Positions 1-5,332 of a stretch of 5,467 bases of DNA are shown piece after piece (the stretch's first letter is position 1; every line of letters starts with the position of its first letter). Made by a program: the position numbers and the translations under genes. The stretch spans positions 1 through 5,467 of the forward strand of contig NZ_JAACKB010000254.1 of assembly GCF_010892395.1 (NCBI RefSeq), given 5' to 3'. Source of the DNA: Sulfurovum sp. bin170. GTDB lineage: Bacteria > Campylobacterota > Campylobacteria > Campylobacterales > Sulfurovaceae. The notes under the pieces were generated by a model, which saw nothing but the letters and a program-made list of their open reading frames with translations, made no database searches and was not told where the DNA came from.

Positions 1-4
1 ACAC

Positions 5-92
5 GCCGATTCCGAAAATGCAAATTGCATATAAGGAAACGATGGCTTCAGCCTCGCTAATTCATTGGCATTGGGCTAAAGCCTCCGATTCC
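5..92. repeat. Short direct repeats upstream of tal
   Basis: Two similar units lie in the same orientation at 44-63 and 74-92. Each starts with a small hairpin, GGCT-TC-AGCC or GGCT-AA-AGCC, followed by CTC and a CG(C)TAATTC or CGATTCC tail. A third tail, GCCGATTCC, at 5-13 may be the end of a copy cut by the window edge. A related unit (GGC-AAA-GCC then TTCCGATTCC) occurs at 4484-4502 in the toxin-antitoxin region. This is probably a dispersed intergenic repeat family of the host genome. The hairpins are too short to call a terminator. Nothing else, and no coding sequence, is seen in 1-160. Confidence 0.5.
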
Positions 93-163
93 AAATGAGC
101 CTTGCAAAAGTTTTAAAATCAAAACCAACCTTAATAACACTAAGTAATACTTTTATTGAAAAA

Positions 164-172
164 TGTTATAAT
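164..172 (+). promoter_or_regulatory. Extended -10 promoter of tal
   Basis: TGTTATAAT is a perfect extended -10, about 40 bases before the tal start codon. No convincing -35 is visible, which is usual for the main sigma factor of Campylobacterota. The tal ribosome site AAGGA follows at 199-203, nine bases before ATG 213. Confidence 0.6.
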
Positions 173-212
173 TTTATTGATTGTAAAATTATATAAGTAA
201 GGAATAAAAGAT

Positions 213-1211
213 ATGGTAAACAGAGACATAAACTTCTCACTATGGTTGGACTTCATAGAGAGAGATTATCTAAAAAATGAGTTCAAAAAACTACTAGATA
301 AAGAGATAGTTAACGGAGCTACAAGCAACCCTGCTATCTTTGCATCTGCAATCACAAAATCCCCTGCATACAAAGAGCAATTAGATTCTCTACAAGGAAA
401 AACAGGCAAAGAGAAGTATGAGGCTTTGGCGATAGAAGACATCAAAACCGTAGCAAAATTACTTCGTCCTCTCTATGATGATAACAATGATGGGTTTATC
501 TCTATAGAAGTTGACCCATTTTTATGCAATGATACCAATGGAACCTACGAAGAGGGAAAAAGACTTTTTCAAGCAATTAGTGAACCAAATGTGATGGTAA
601 AAGTACCAGCAACACAGGCAGGGTATGAGGCGATGACCAAGCTAATGGCAGAGGGTATCTCTGTAAATGCAACACTTATCTTCTCTCAAAAACAGGCAAC
701 ACAGTGTATGAAAGCGATGAGAAGAGGAGTCCAGCAGTGTGAAGAGAGTGGTTCAGGTCGTGTAGAGGGGGTTATCTCTGTGTTTGTTAGCCGTTTCGAT
801 AGAGCATTGGATACGGAACTTGAAGCATGTGGAATCGACCCTGCAAAAACAGGTATCTATAACGCTGCTAAAATCTATAATATGATAGAGTCAAATGAGA
901 TGCCAAATGTGAGAGCCTTGTTTGCAAGTACTGGTGTTAAAGGAGATGCTCTACCTGCCAACTATTACATAGCAGGGCTTATGGCTTCACACTCCATCAA
1001 CACTGCTCCACTAGCAACGATAGAGTCTCATCTAAAGAGTGATGATAGAGGTGAAGTTTTGCCAATAGAGGACTCTATACTCAATGGATATTTTACAAAT
1101 CTTGAAGATAATGGATTCAATATGGATGAGATATGCAAAGGGCTTCTTGATGATGGATTGAGTGCTTTTGAGGATGCTTTTAGAGAGATGTTGGATAGTT
1201 TGGAAGATTAA
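213..1211 (+). CDS. tal: Transaldolase
   Basis: Cytoplasmic enzyme of the non-oxidative pentose phosphate pathway. It moves a dihydroxyacetone unit from sedoheptulose 7-phosphate to glyceraldehyde 3-phosphate, giving erythrose 4-phosphate and fructose 6-phosphate. The 332-residue length fits the family. Signature 1 is at residues 35-43 (GATSNPAIF). Signature 2 contains the Schiff-base lysine, K130, in VMVKVPAT. Asp13 (LWLDF), Glu99 (ISIEVDP) and Asn152 (SVNAT) sit where the other active-site residues are expected. ATG 213 is preceded by AAGGA at nine bases and begins just before the first conserved block, so the start is secure. The gene has its own promoter and is separated by 60 bases from the downstream pilus ATPase, which also has its own promoter. 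Co-orientation need not mean co-function. No sign of damage. Confidence 0.96.
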   Translation: MVNRDINFSLWLDFIERDYLKNEFKKLLDKEIVNGATSNPAIFASAITKSPAYKEQLDSLQGKTGKEKYEALAIEDIKTVAKLLRPLYDDNNDGFISIEVDPFLCNDTNGTYEEGKRLFQAISEPNVMVKVPATQAGYEAMTKLMAEGISVNATLIFSQKQATQCMKAMRRGVQQCEESGSGRVEGVISVFVSRFDRALDTELEACGIDPAKTGIYNAAKIYNMIESNEMPNVRALFASTGVKGDALPANYYIAGLMASHSINTAPLATIESHLKSDDRGEVLPIEDSILNGYFTNLEDNGFNMDEICKGLLDDGLSAFEDAFREMLDSLED

Positions 1212-1234
1212 AATTTAATAAATTAATATACTTT

Positions 1235-1243
1235 TGTTATAAT
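1235..1243 (+). promoter_or_regulatory. Extended -10 promoter of pilT-like gene
   Basis: TGTTATAAT lies in the 60-base gap after tal, 28 bases before ATG 1272, and is identical to the extended -10 in front of tal. A second TATAAT at 1266-1271 abuts the start codon, too close to act as a promoter for this start. No strong Shine-Dalgarno site is visible ahead of ATG 1272. No terminator hairpin is seen after tal, so read-through from tal is also possible. Confidence 0.55.
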
Positions 1244-1271
1244 TTAATAAAAAATTAATAAAGTATATAAT

Positions 1272-2411
1272 ATGCAAAAAAGACTACAGTTCTACCTAAA
1301 AAATCTTATACACAATGGAGGGAGTGACCTCCATCTAAAATCAGGTTCTATCATTCGCCTTAGGGTCAATGGTGACCTCTTGAAACTGGGGAGCAAACAG
1401 ATGACTCACAGTGAGTTGGATGGTATTGCACAAGCTATCTTGACCGATGAGCAATATACTACTCTAGTAACTACAAAAGAGCTTGACTGCACCTATGTAT
1501 TAGATGAGGATAATCGTTTCCGTGTAAATTTCTTTTATCAGCTTGATGGTCTCTCTTGTGTTATGAGGATTATCCCTGTCAAGATTCTTACCCTAGAAGA
1601 GTTAAATCTTCCTCCTGTAATCACAGAATTAGCTGATATGCATAGAGGTTTAATCTTGGTAACAGGCGTTACAGGCTCAGGTAAATCAACCACACTTGCC
1701 GCGATGATTGATAGGATTAACCGTACCAAAAAAAAGCACATAATTACAGTTGAAGACCCTGTGGAGTTTGTTCACCAAGATAGAGAGTGTCTTATATCTC
1801 AAAGAGGGATAGGACAAGACTCCCTCTCTTTTCAAAATGCCCTCAAAGCTTCACTAAGAGAAGACCCTGACATTATACTTGTGGGTGAGATGCGTGATTT
1901 GGAGACCATTGAGATAGCACTTCACGCAGCCAATACAGGTCACTTGGTATTTTCCACACTTCACACACTAGATGCAAAAGAGACAATCAATAGAGTTATA
2001 GGTATGTTTCCCCAAGCAGAACAGAACCGTATCAGGATGACACTAGCCTCTGTTTTGGAGGGGGTTGTTTCTCAAAGATTGGTCAAGACAGTTGATGGCA
2101 AAAGAGCTGCTGCTATTGAGATAATGAGACGCACATCCAGAATCGCAGAGCTGATTGGTGACAATAGAGACTATGAGATACTTGATACCATTGAAGAGGG
2201 TAAAGAGATATACGGTTCGCAATCATTTGACCAAGCACTGTTGGATTTGCATCAGAGTGGAAGGATAAGTGAAGAGGTTGTTTTGGAGAATGCTACCAAT
2301 CCATCAGATATGAAACTTAAGCTTCAAGGGATAGGTGTGTCGTCTACGCAAGAGGATGTAGATAGAGAGAGTTTGGAGGATATTTTTGATTTGAAAGATG
2401 TGGAGGAGTGA
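1272..2411 (+). CDS. pilT: PilT/PilU-family type IV pilus retraction ATPase
   Basis: Hexameric secretion-type ATPase expected at the inner-membrane base of a type IV pilus, where ATP hydrolysis drives pilus retraction (twitching, adhesion, DNA uptake). At 379 residues it has the family length. An N-terminal PAS-like domain occupies roughly residues 1-95. The RecA-like core follows: Walker A GVTGSGKST at 132-140, Asp box TVEDPVEFVH at 159-168, Walker B DIILVGE at 200-206 with catalytic Glu206, and His box HLVFSTLHT at 224-232. It lacks the long N-terminal domain and zinc-binding cysteines of PilB/GspE assembly ATPases. The PilT AIRNLIRE-type motif is degenerate (SRIAELIGDNR), and the tail (SFDQALLDLHQSGRIS) looks more like PilU. 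The choice between PilT and PilU is therefore open. No pilin or other pilus genes are in the window. Confidence 0.9.
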   Translation: MQKRLQFYLKNLIHNGGSDLHLKSGSIIRLRVNGDLLKLGSKQMTHSELDGIAQAILTDEQYTTLVTTKELDCTYVLDEDNRFRVNFFYQLDGLSCVMRIIPVKILTLEELNLPPVITELADMHRGLILVTGVTGSGKSTTLAAMIDRINRTKKKHIITVEDPVEFVHQDRECLISQRGIGQDSLSFQNALKASLREDPDIILVGEMRDLETIEIALHAANTGHLVFSTLHTLDAKETINRVIGMFPQAEQNRIRMTLASVLEGVVSQRLVKTVDGKRAAAIEIMRRTSRIAELIGDNRDYEILDTIEEGKEIYGSQSFDQALLDLHQSGRISEEVVLENATNPSDMKLKLQGIGVSSTQEDVDRESLEDIFDLKDVEE

Positions 2412-2477
2412 GGATAGGAATAACTTAACTCTTTTAAATGCTTTGGCTTTATTGGAAAGTTTCAAGTATCAAAAGAG

Positions 2478-2499
2478 TATAATCAACTCAAAAAAGGAG
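2478..2499 (+). promoter_or_regulatory. -10 box and ribosome site for the Rpn gene
   Basis: A perfect TATAAT (2478-2483) lies in the gap after pilT and is followed by AAGGAG (2494-2499), six bases before GTG 2506. Together they place the start at GTG 2506 rather than at the ATG 2398 that overlaps the end of pilT. No clear -35 is seen. Confidence 0.55.
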
Positions 2500-2505
2500 T
2501 TTGTA

Positions 2506-3351
2506 GTGAGTAGAAAATTAGTAAGTTTTGACTGGGCAATGAAAAAGATTCTAAGACAAAAAGCGAACTTTGGAATCTTAGAAGGATTCTTAACAGAGCT
2601 TTTGAAATTTGATGTAAAGATAGAAGAGATTTTGGAGAGCGAAGCCAACCAAGAGACAGAGGATGATAAGTTTAATAGAGTTGACCTTTTGGCAAAAAAT
2701 GAAAATGGTGAGCTGATTCTGATTGAGGTACAACATAGTAGCCAAATAGACTATTTCAATAGAATGCTTTATGGCTCTTCTAAATTGATTACAGAATATA
2801 TCAAAAAAGGTGATGGTTATGTCGAGGTAAAAAAAGTCTATTCGGTCAATATCGTCTATTTTGAATTGGGTCAAGGCAGAGACTATATCTATCATGGCAA
2901 AACTAAATTTAAAGGTCTTCATGAACCTGATGAGGTACTAAATCCATCACAGAATAAAAAAGATAAATTTTCAATAGATAGAATCTATGAAATCTATCCA
3001 GAGTATTTTGTGATACGAGTCAATCAGTTTAATAATATTGCAAAAAATAGCTTGGATGAGTGGATATATTTTCTCAAAAATGAAGAGATAAAAGATAAGT
3101 TCAAAGCAAAAGGGCTAGATGAAGCCAAAAAGACACTGGATGTAATGAAACTTGGGGACAGAGCAAGAGCAGTCTATAATAGAAAACAGGAGAATAAGAT
3201 GTATAAGGCTTCTTTGCTCTATACTGCAAAGATTGAGGGGGAAAAAAAGGCTAAAATTGAGATAGCCAAAAATCTATTGGATGTATTGGATATTGCGACT
3301 ATTTCACTAAAAACAGGCTTAATGATTGAGGAGATAGAAAAATTAAAATAG
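2506..3351 (+). CDS. Rpn-family PD-(D/E)XK nuclease / putative transposase
   Basis: 281 residues from GTG 2506. It resembles the PDDEXK_2 / Rpn group, often annotated as recombination-promoting nuclease or putative transposase. E. coli Rpn proteins are DNA endonucleases that raise RecA-independent recombination; the role here is inferred from family only. The nuclease core is visible: Asp60 in RVDLLAK, then Glu74 and Gln76 in LIEVQHS, giving the D...ExQ active-site pattern. The C-terminal part (about 200-281) is charged and helical and ends with the family-like tail AKNLLDVLDIATISLKTG, so the protein appears full length. The start has AAGGAG at six bases and a TATAAT upstream. The reading frame is open 36 codons further upstream, to ATG 2398 inside pilT, but that extension shows no family sequence. 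No terminal inverted repeats were seen flanking it. Confidence 0.85.
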   Translation: MSRKLVSFDWAMKKILRQKANFGILEGFLTELLKFDVKIEEILESEANQETEDDKFNRVDLLAKNENGELILIEVQHSSQIDYFNRMLYGSSKLITEYIKKGDGYVEVKKVYSVNIVYFELGQGRDYIYHGKTKFKGLHEPDEVLNPSQNKKDKFSIDRIYEIYPEYFVIRVNQFNNIAKNSLDEWIYFLKNEEIKDKFKAKGLDEAKKTLDVMKLGDRARAVYNRKQENKMYKASLLYTAKIEGEKKAKIEIAKNLLDVLDIATISLKTGLMIEEIEKLK

Positions 3352-3397
3352 TATAAAACAAATATTGAGACACCTTTACATTAAATCAGAATAAATA

Positions 3398-3412
3398 AAG
3401 GAGAAAAAGATG
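3398..3412 (+). promoter_or_regulatory. Strong ribosome site and ATG out of frame with the following domain
   Basis: AAGGAG (3398-3403) is followed six bases later by ATG 3410, an ideal initiation site. Translation from it reads MIIKKMVKVLES and stops at TAG 3485-3487 after 25 codons. The conserved domain downstream lies in the -1 frame. The frames would join at the A7 tract 3419-3425. Confidence 0.6.
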
Positions 3413-3831
3413 ATAATCAAAAAAATGGTAAAGGTGTTGGAGAGCCAAAAACTTTCAATGAAGGTGAACTTCTCTCTTTTAAGGTAGATACCAATGGAAA
3501 CCAAGGATATTTGACTATTTTTAGTATTGAGAATGGTGAACCGTTTATTATGACAAAAACCCCAAATCCTGTCAAAGGTATTTTGAATTTTCAACAAGAT
3601 TTCAATATCAATCCTCCGATAGAGTGTTATAAATCTTGTACCAATTGTCAAAAAGAGATTAGTTCTGTCTATGTGATTTTGTCTGCAAAACCGTTGACAA
3701 AAAGTGTTATGAAGACCAAAGGGCTAAGGATTGATGGGGATAACAGACCTGTGGATACTAGAGCATTTAGACAGAGAACTGATGATGCTTATGAGCCTAT
3801 TATTACTAGAATTGAGTTTACTATTTATTAA
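3410..3831 (+). pseudogene. DUF4384-like domain gene, frameshifted or 5'-truncated
   Basis: The long frame ending at TAA 3829-3831 is open from 3385. From about 3442 it reads like a DUF4384 domain: GEPKTFNEGELLSFKV, then GYLTIFSIENGEPF, a PNP turn, and VYVILSAKPL near the end. It also carries a C-x3-C-x2-C cluster (CYKSCTNC). DUF4384 domains are usually C-terminal parts of larger envelope or caspase-like proteins; their function is unknown. This frame has no ATG before the domain. The only in-frame alternative, TTG 3511, would remove the first strands and has AAGGA only three bases away. The well-placed ATG 3410 is one base out of frame, and one extra A in the A7 tract 3419-3425 would fuse it to the domain (MIIKKNGKGVGEP). 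It is a frameshifted gene, a gene read by slippage, or a truncated C-terminal remnant. Family assignment is from memory. Confidence 0.55.
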
Positions 3832-3853
3832 GTATGATTATGTATAATAGAAT
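3826..3853 (+). promoter_or_regulatory. Promoter of the toxin-antitoxin operon (copy 1 of a duplicated segment)
   Basis: Contains a perfect TATAAT at 3843-3848, 29 bases before ATG 3878. The 28-base segment is 26/28 identical to 4506-4533, upstream of the second antitoxin gene. It overlaps the last six bases of the DUF4384-like frame. AAGGA at 3868-3872 is the ribosome site. Antitoxins commonly repress their own promoter, so the shared segment could hold an operator, but no clear palindrome is visible in it. Confidence 0.6.
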
Positions 3854-3877
3854 TAAACTATCCTAAAAAGGAAAACA

Positions 3878-4171
3878 ATGCAGACAATTCAATTGGAAAT
3901 AAATGAAAACTATATGAGTGCCTTTATTAATATAATTGAAAACTTAAAAGATGAGATAGTTCAAAACTATACAATTTTAAATCAAAATAGTTCTAACGAA
4001 ATGGTAGAAGAGTATATGCTCTCACCAAAATTTCTATCGGACAAAAAAATGTTCAATCAGCGATTCAAAGATATTCAAGATGGTAATGCAGTTTTGCTCT
4101 CAAAAGAGGTCTATCAAGATAAAATGAGTGGTTTTATCAAGGAGTTAGAGGCAAAATATGGAGATAGTTAG
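3878..4171 (+). CDS. Antitoxin-like protein of a type II toxin-antitoxin pair
   Basis: A 97-residue acidic protein, mostly helical by composition, with no named DNA-binding motif that I recognise. It is called antitoxin mainly from context: it lies directly upstream of a ParE/RelE-like toxin and overlaps it by 14 bases, which implies coupled translation. Its N-terminus (TIQLEINENYMSAFINIIENL) and C-terminus (LSKEVYQDKMSGF) resemble the matching parts of the orphan gene at 4547-4816 (LQINIADSLYEKFIAYIQSL and LTQEQYDSEMDDF), so the two are probably paralogues. ATG 3878 has AAGGA at five bases and a TATAAT promoter 29 bases upstream. Expected role: bind and neutralise the toxin through its C-terminal region, and possibly repress the shared promoter. 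The antitoxin family is not identified. Confidence 0.7.
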   Translation: MQTIQLEINENYMSAFINIIENLKDEIVQNYTILNQNSSNEMVEEYMLSPKFLSDKKMFNQRFKDIQDGNAVLLSKEVYQDKMSGFIKELEAKYGDS

Positions 4172-4439
4172 AGATGATAGATACTATTTGGATATGCTTC
4201 AAATTATGGATTTTATTGCAAGAGACAGTTTAGAAAGGGCGAAACAGTTTCAAGAAGAGTTGGATGATAAAGTTGATGATTTGGTTTTCTTTCCATATAA
4301 ATTTAGACAATCAAGATATTTTGAACGAGATAATTTTAGAGATTTGATATTTAAAGGGTATGTTGTCCCTTATGAGATAGATAAAAAGAAACAAACTATT
4401 TCCGTTTTAGGTATTACAAAATATAGAGAGAAATTTTAA
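4158..4439 (+). CDS. ParE/RelE-superfamily toxin
   Basis: A 93-residue protein with the layout of the ParE/RelE toxin fold. Two N-terminal helices carry YLDMLQIMDFIARDSLERA, then KQFQEELDDKVDDLVFFPYK. These are followed by strands with RDLIFKGYVVPYEID and ISVLGITK. The 'A..f...l...i..L..fP' and 'R.li..gY.v.Y.i' patterns are typical of this superfamily. ParE members poison DNA gyrase and RelE members cut mRNA on the ribosome. The sequence looks more ParE-like, but the target cannot be decided by eye. ATG 4158 lies inside the end of the antitoxin gene and has AGAGG at six bases. The frame is full length with no damage, so the pair is probably functional. A hairpin-rich spacer follows the stop codon. 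Confidence 0.85.
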   Translation: MEIVRDDRYYLDMLQIMDFIARDSLERAKQFQEELDDKVDDLVFFPYKFRQSRYFERDNFRDLIFKGYVVPYEIDKKKQTISVLGITKYREKF

Positions 4440-4452
4440 GATACCTTTTTTA

Positions 4453-4502
4453 GGAGACGGAGAGTTTACTCCCGAACAGCGGAGGCAAAGCCTTCCGATT
4501 CC
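4453..4502. repeat. Two adjacent hairpins after the toxin gene; copy of the CGATTCC repeat
   Basis: Hairpin one (4458-4474) pairs CGG-GAGT with ACTC-CCG around a TT loop, with one bulged A (4461). Hairpin two (4481-4496) pairs GGAGGC with GCCTTCC around AAA, with one bulge. The tail CGATTCC (4496-4502) and the hairpin match the repeats at 44-92. No T-run follows either hairpin, so a classical rho-independent terminator is not supported. They could still attenuate transcription or protect the 3' end between the toxin and the next promoter. Confidence 0.5.
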
Positions 4503-4505
4503 AAG

Positions 4506-4533
4506 TATTAAGTATGATTATGTATGATAAAAT
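4506..4533 (+). promoter_or_regulatory. Promoter of the orphan antitoxin gene (copy 2 of the duplicated segment)
   Basis: This is 26/28 identical to 3826-3853. The -10 reads TATGAT (4523-4528) instead of TATAAT, so it is predicted to be weaker. It is followed by AAGGAG (4536-4541), five bases before ATG 4547. Confidence 0.55.
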
Positions 4534-4546
4534 CAAAGGAGAACTG

Positions 4547-4816
4547 ATGACACATAATTTACAGATAAATATAGCTGATAGTTTATATGAAAAATTCATT
4601 GCTTATATTCAGAGTCTGCCACAAGATACTATCTCTGTTCAAAGAGTCAATACTACAAACAAACTTCCACAAAATATTATAATCTCTAGCAAAGATGAGG
4701 TTAGAGAGCGAGTGCATATGGCAGAAGAGAGAATCAACCGTGGTGAGTATCTAACCCAAGAGCAGTATGATAGTGAGATGGATGATTTTTTTAGAAATGA
4801 GTTTGGTATTAAATAA
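4547..4816 (+). CDS. Orphan antitoxin-like protein
   Basis: 89 residues from ATG 4547. It resembles the antitoxin-like protein at 3878-4171 at both ends: LQINIADSLYEKFIAYIQSL near the N-terminus and LTQEQYDSEMDDFFRNEFG at the C-terminus. The middle carries KDEVRERVHMAEERINRGEY, a charged helical stretch of the kind seen in the toxin-binding tails of small antitoxins. The start at 4547 is chosen because AAGGAG lies five bases before it. An in-frame ATG at 4514 lies within the promoter segment and is unlikely. No toxin follows: the next 500 bases hold only repeats and a transposase remnant. It may be the survivor of a duplicated toxin-antitoxin unit, possibly still able to neutralise the neighbouring toxin or repress its promoter. 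Antitoxin identity is inferred from context and paralogy. Confidence 0.65.
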   Translation: MTHNLQINIADSLYEKFIAYIQSLPQDTISVQRVNTTNKLPQNIIISSKDEVRERVHMAEERINRGEYLTQEQYDSEMDDFFRNEFGIK

Positions 4817-4921
4817 ATATTTATCCACAAAAACAATTTAAAAAAAACACCTAATTAAAAAATATAATAAATCTCCCTAAAATTAACCAAACCGAAAAAC
4901 CAAAAGTGTTAAAATACAATT

Positions 4922-5013
4922 ATGGTAGAGACAAGGCACGCCTTGTCTCCAAACACGCAACATTATTCAAACACACCATATTTTTGAGACAAGGCGTGCC
5001 TTGTCTCTACCAT
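4922..5013. repeat. REP-like nested inverted repeat
   Basis: Two perfectly complementary 28-base arms, 4922-4949 and 4986-5013, are separated by a 36-base spacer. Each arm holds its own palindrome: GAGACAAGGC and GCCTTGTCTC flank a two-base centre, AC at 4938-4939 in the left arm and GT at 4996-4997 in the right. The DNA or RNA can thus form either two small hairpins or one long one. From memory, elements of the GTAGAGACAAGGC...GCCTTGTCTCTAC type are common intergenic repeats in cyanobacteria and other bacteria. The paired, opposed arrangement is like a BIME (paired REP elements). The adjoining transposase remnant supports a REP/RAYT origin. The arms are far more GC-rich than the surrounding DNA. 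Confidence 0.85.
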
Positions 5014-5171
5014 CAAAAACATCACAAACCATTGGGCAAAAACGATTTCAAAATCAAGGCAAAATTAGCATATCTTCAATTGTTGGTGGGTATAAATCGG
5101 CTGTAACAAAACATTCATATAGATTAAATTTTGAATATTACTCACACCATTTCGTCGCATCCTCTCCTTAG
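4986..5171 (+). pseudogene. Fragment of a REP-associated (RAYT / IS200-like Y1) transposase
   Basis: The frame read from 4986 to TAG 5169-5171 contains IGQKRFQNQGKISISSIVGG (5031-5090) followed by YKSAVTKHSYRLNFEY (5091-5138). This closely resembles, from memory, the middle of REP-associated Y1 transposases, whose members carry RFQNQGK..ISSI(V/I)G(G/S)YKSAVTKH...RLG. Family proteins are about 150-250 residues, with an HUH motif before this segment and a catalytic tyrosine after it. Neither is present, so this is an inactive internal piece. After residue FEY the match fades. In the next frame AGG TTC GAT GCA TAG ATA ATA (5170-5190) may be the decayed RF.D..II motif that normally follows. There is no start codon with a ribosome site. 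The upstream end runs through the right palindrome, which reads ETRRALSL in the same frame. Confidence 0.65.
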
Positions 5172-5278
5172 GTTCGATGCATAGATAATAACAACTAAAG
5201 TCAAACTTAAAGTGAATGATTTAAGAAGTCTTCAAAATAATAACAAAAAATAACTATTTTTCACCATACTTTCAAAAA

Positions 5279-5294
5279 AATATTATATAATATT
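5279..5294 (+). promoter_or_regulatory. -10 box within a perfect 16-bp palindrome
   Basis: AATATTATATAATATT is its own reverse complement and contains TATAAT (5286-5291), 41 bases before ATG 5333. It is the likely promoter of the last gene. The symmetry could be an operator, but a palindrome of only A and T arises easily in such AT-rich DNA. Confidence 0.45.
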
Positions 5295-5332
5295 ATTAAA
5301 CAATTACTGTTGTAGTTTTGAAAGGATATGAT

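Larger units (their letters stand above)
4817..5332. other. 516-base stretch without an intact gene
   Basis: After the orphan antitoxin come a lone TTATCCACA (4821-4829), an A-rich tract to about 4920, and a possible extended -10 (TGTTAAAAT, 4907-4915). Next are the nested inverted repeat (4922-5013) and the decayed transposase fragment (to about 5171, perhaps 5197). A second AT-rich tract then leads to the promoter of the last gene. No tRNA or other RNA gene was recognised. Confidence 0.6.

Noticed and set aside
18..30. Palindrome ATGCAA-A-TTGCAT as an operator for tal
   Set aside because: It lies about 135 bases before the tal -10 and six-base arms arise easily by chance; nothing links it to tal.
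2398..2505. N-terminal extension of the Rpn protein to ATG 2398
   Set aside because: It overlaps the end of pilT and carries no family sequence. GTG 2506 has an ideal AAGGAG, and the family N-terminus begins there.
3376..3651. Minus-strand frame of 91 codons opposite the DUF4384-like region, and similar ones at 1538-1741, 2590-2922 and 4639-4836
   Set aside because: Each is the antisense shadow of a plus-strand gene with better start signals and recognisable protein sequence.
3511..3831. Separate 106-residue protein starting at TTG 3511
   Set aside because: It would begin in the middle of the domain's strand GYLTIFS, and the AAGGA upstream is only three bases away. The frame clearly encodes domain sequence before this point.
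4453..4502. Rho-independent terminator after the toxin gene
   Set aside because: The hairpins are short and bulged and no T-run follows either one on the plus strand.
4821..4829. TTATCCACA, a perfect E. coli-type DnaA box followed by an AT-rich tract, as a possible replication origin
   Set aside because: Only one box is seen, there is no cluster and no dnaA or replication gene nearby, and Campylobacterota DnaA boxes may differ from this consensus. A single 9-mer is likely chance.
4906..5106. 66-residue frame running through both palindromes
   Set aside because: It is formed largely by repeat sequence, has no ribosome site, and is in a different frame from the recognisable transposase segment.
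5067..5162. Small minus-strand frame (about 31 codons) starting MRRNGVSN with an AAGGAG just upstream
   Set aside because: It is antisense to the transposase remnant, the ribosome site is too close to the ATG, and the peptide matches nothing I recognise.
5171..5177. GGTTCGA resembling a tRNA T-loop
   Set aside because: The flanking bases do not form a T-arm stem, and no acceptor or anticodon arm can be drawn.
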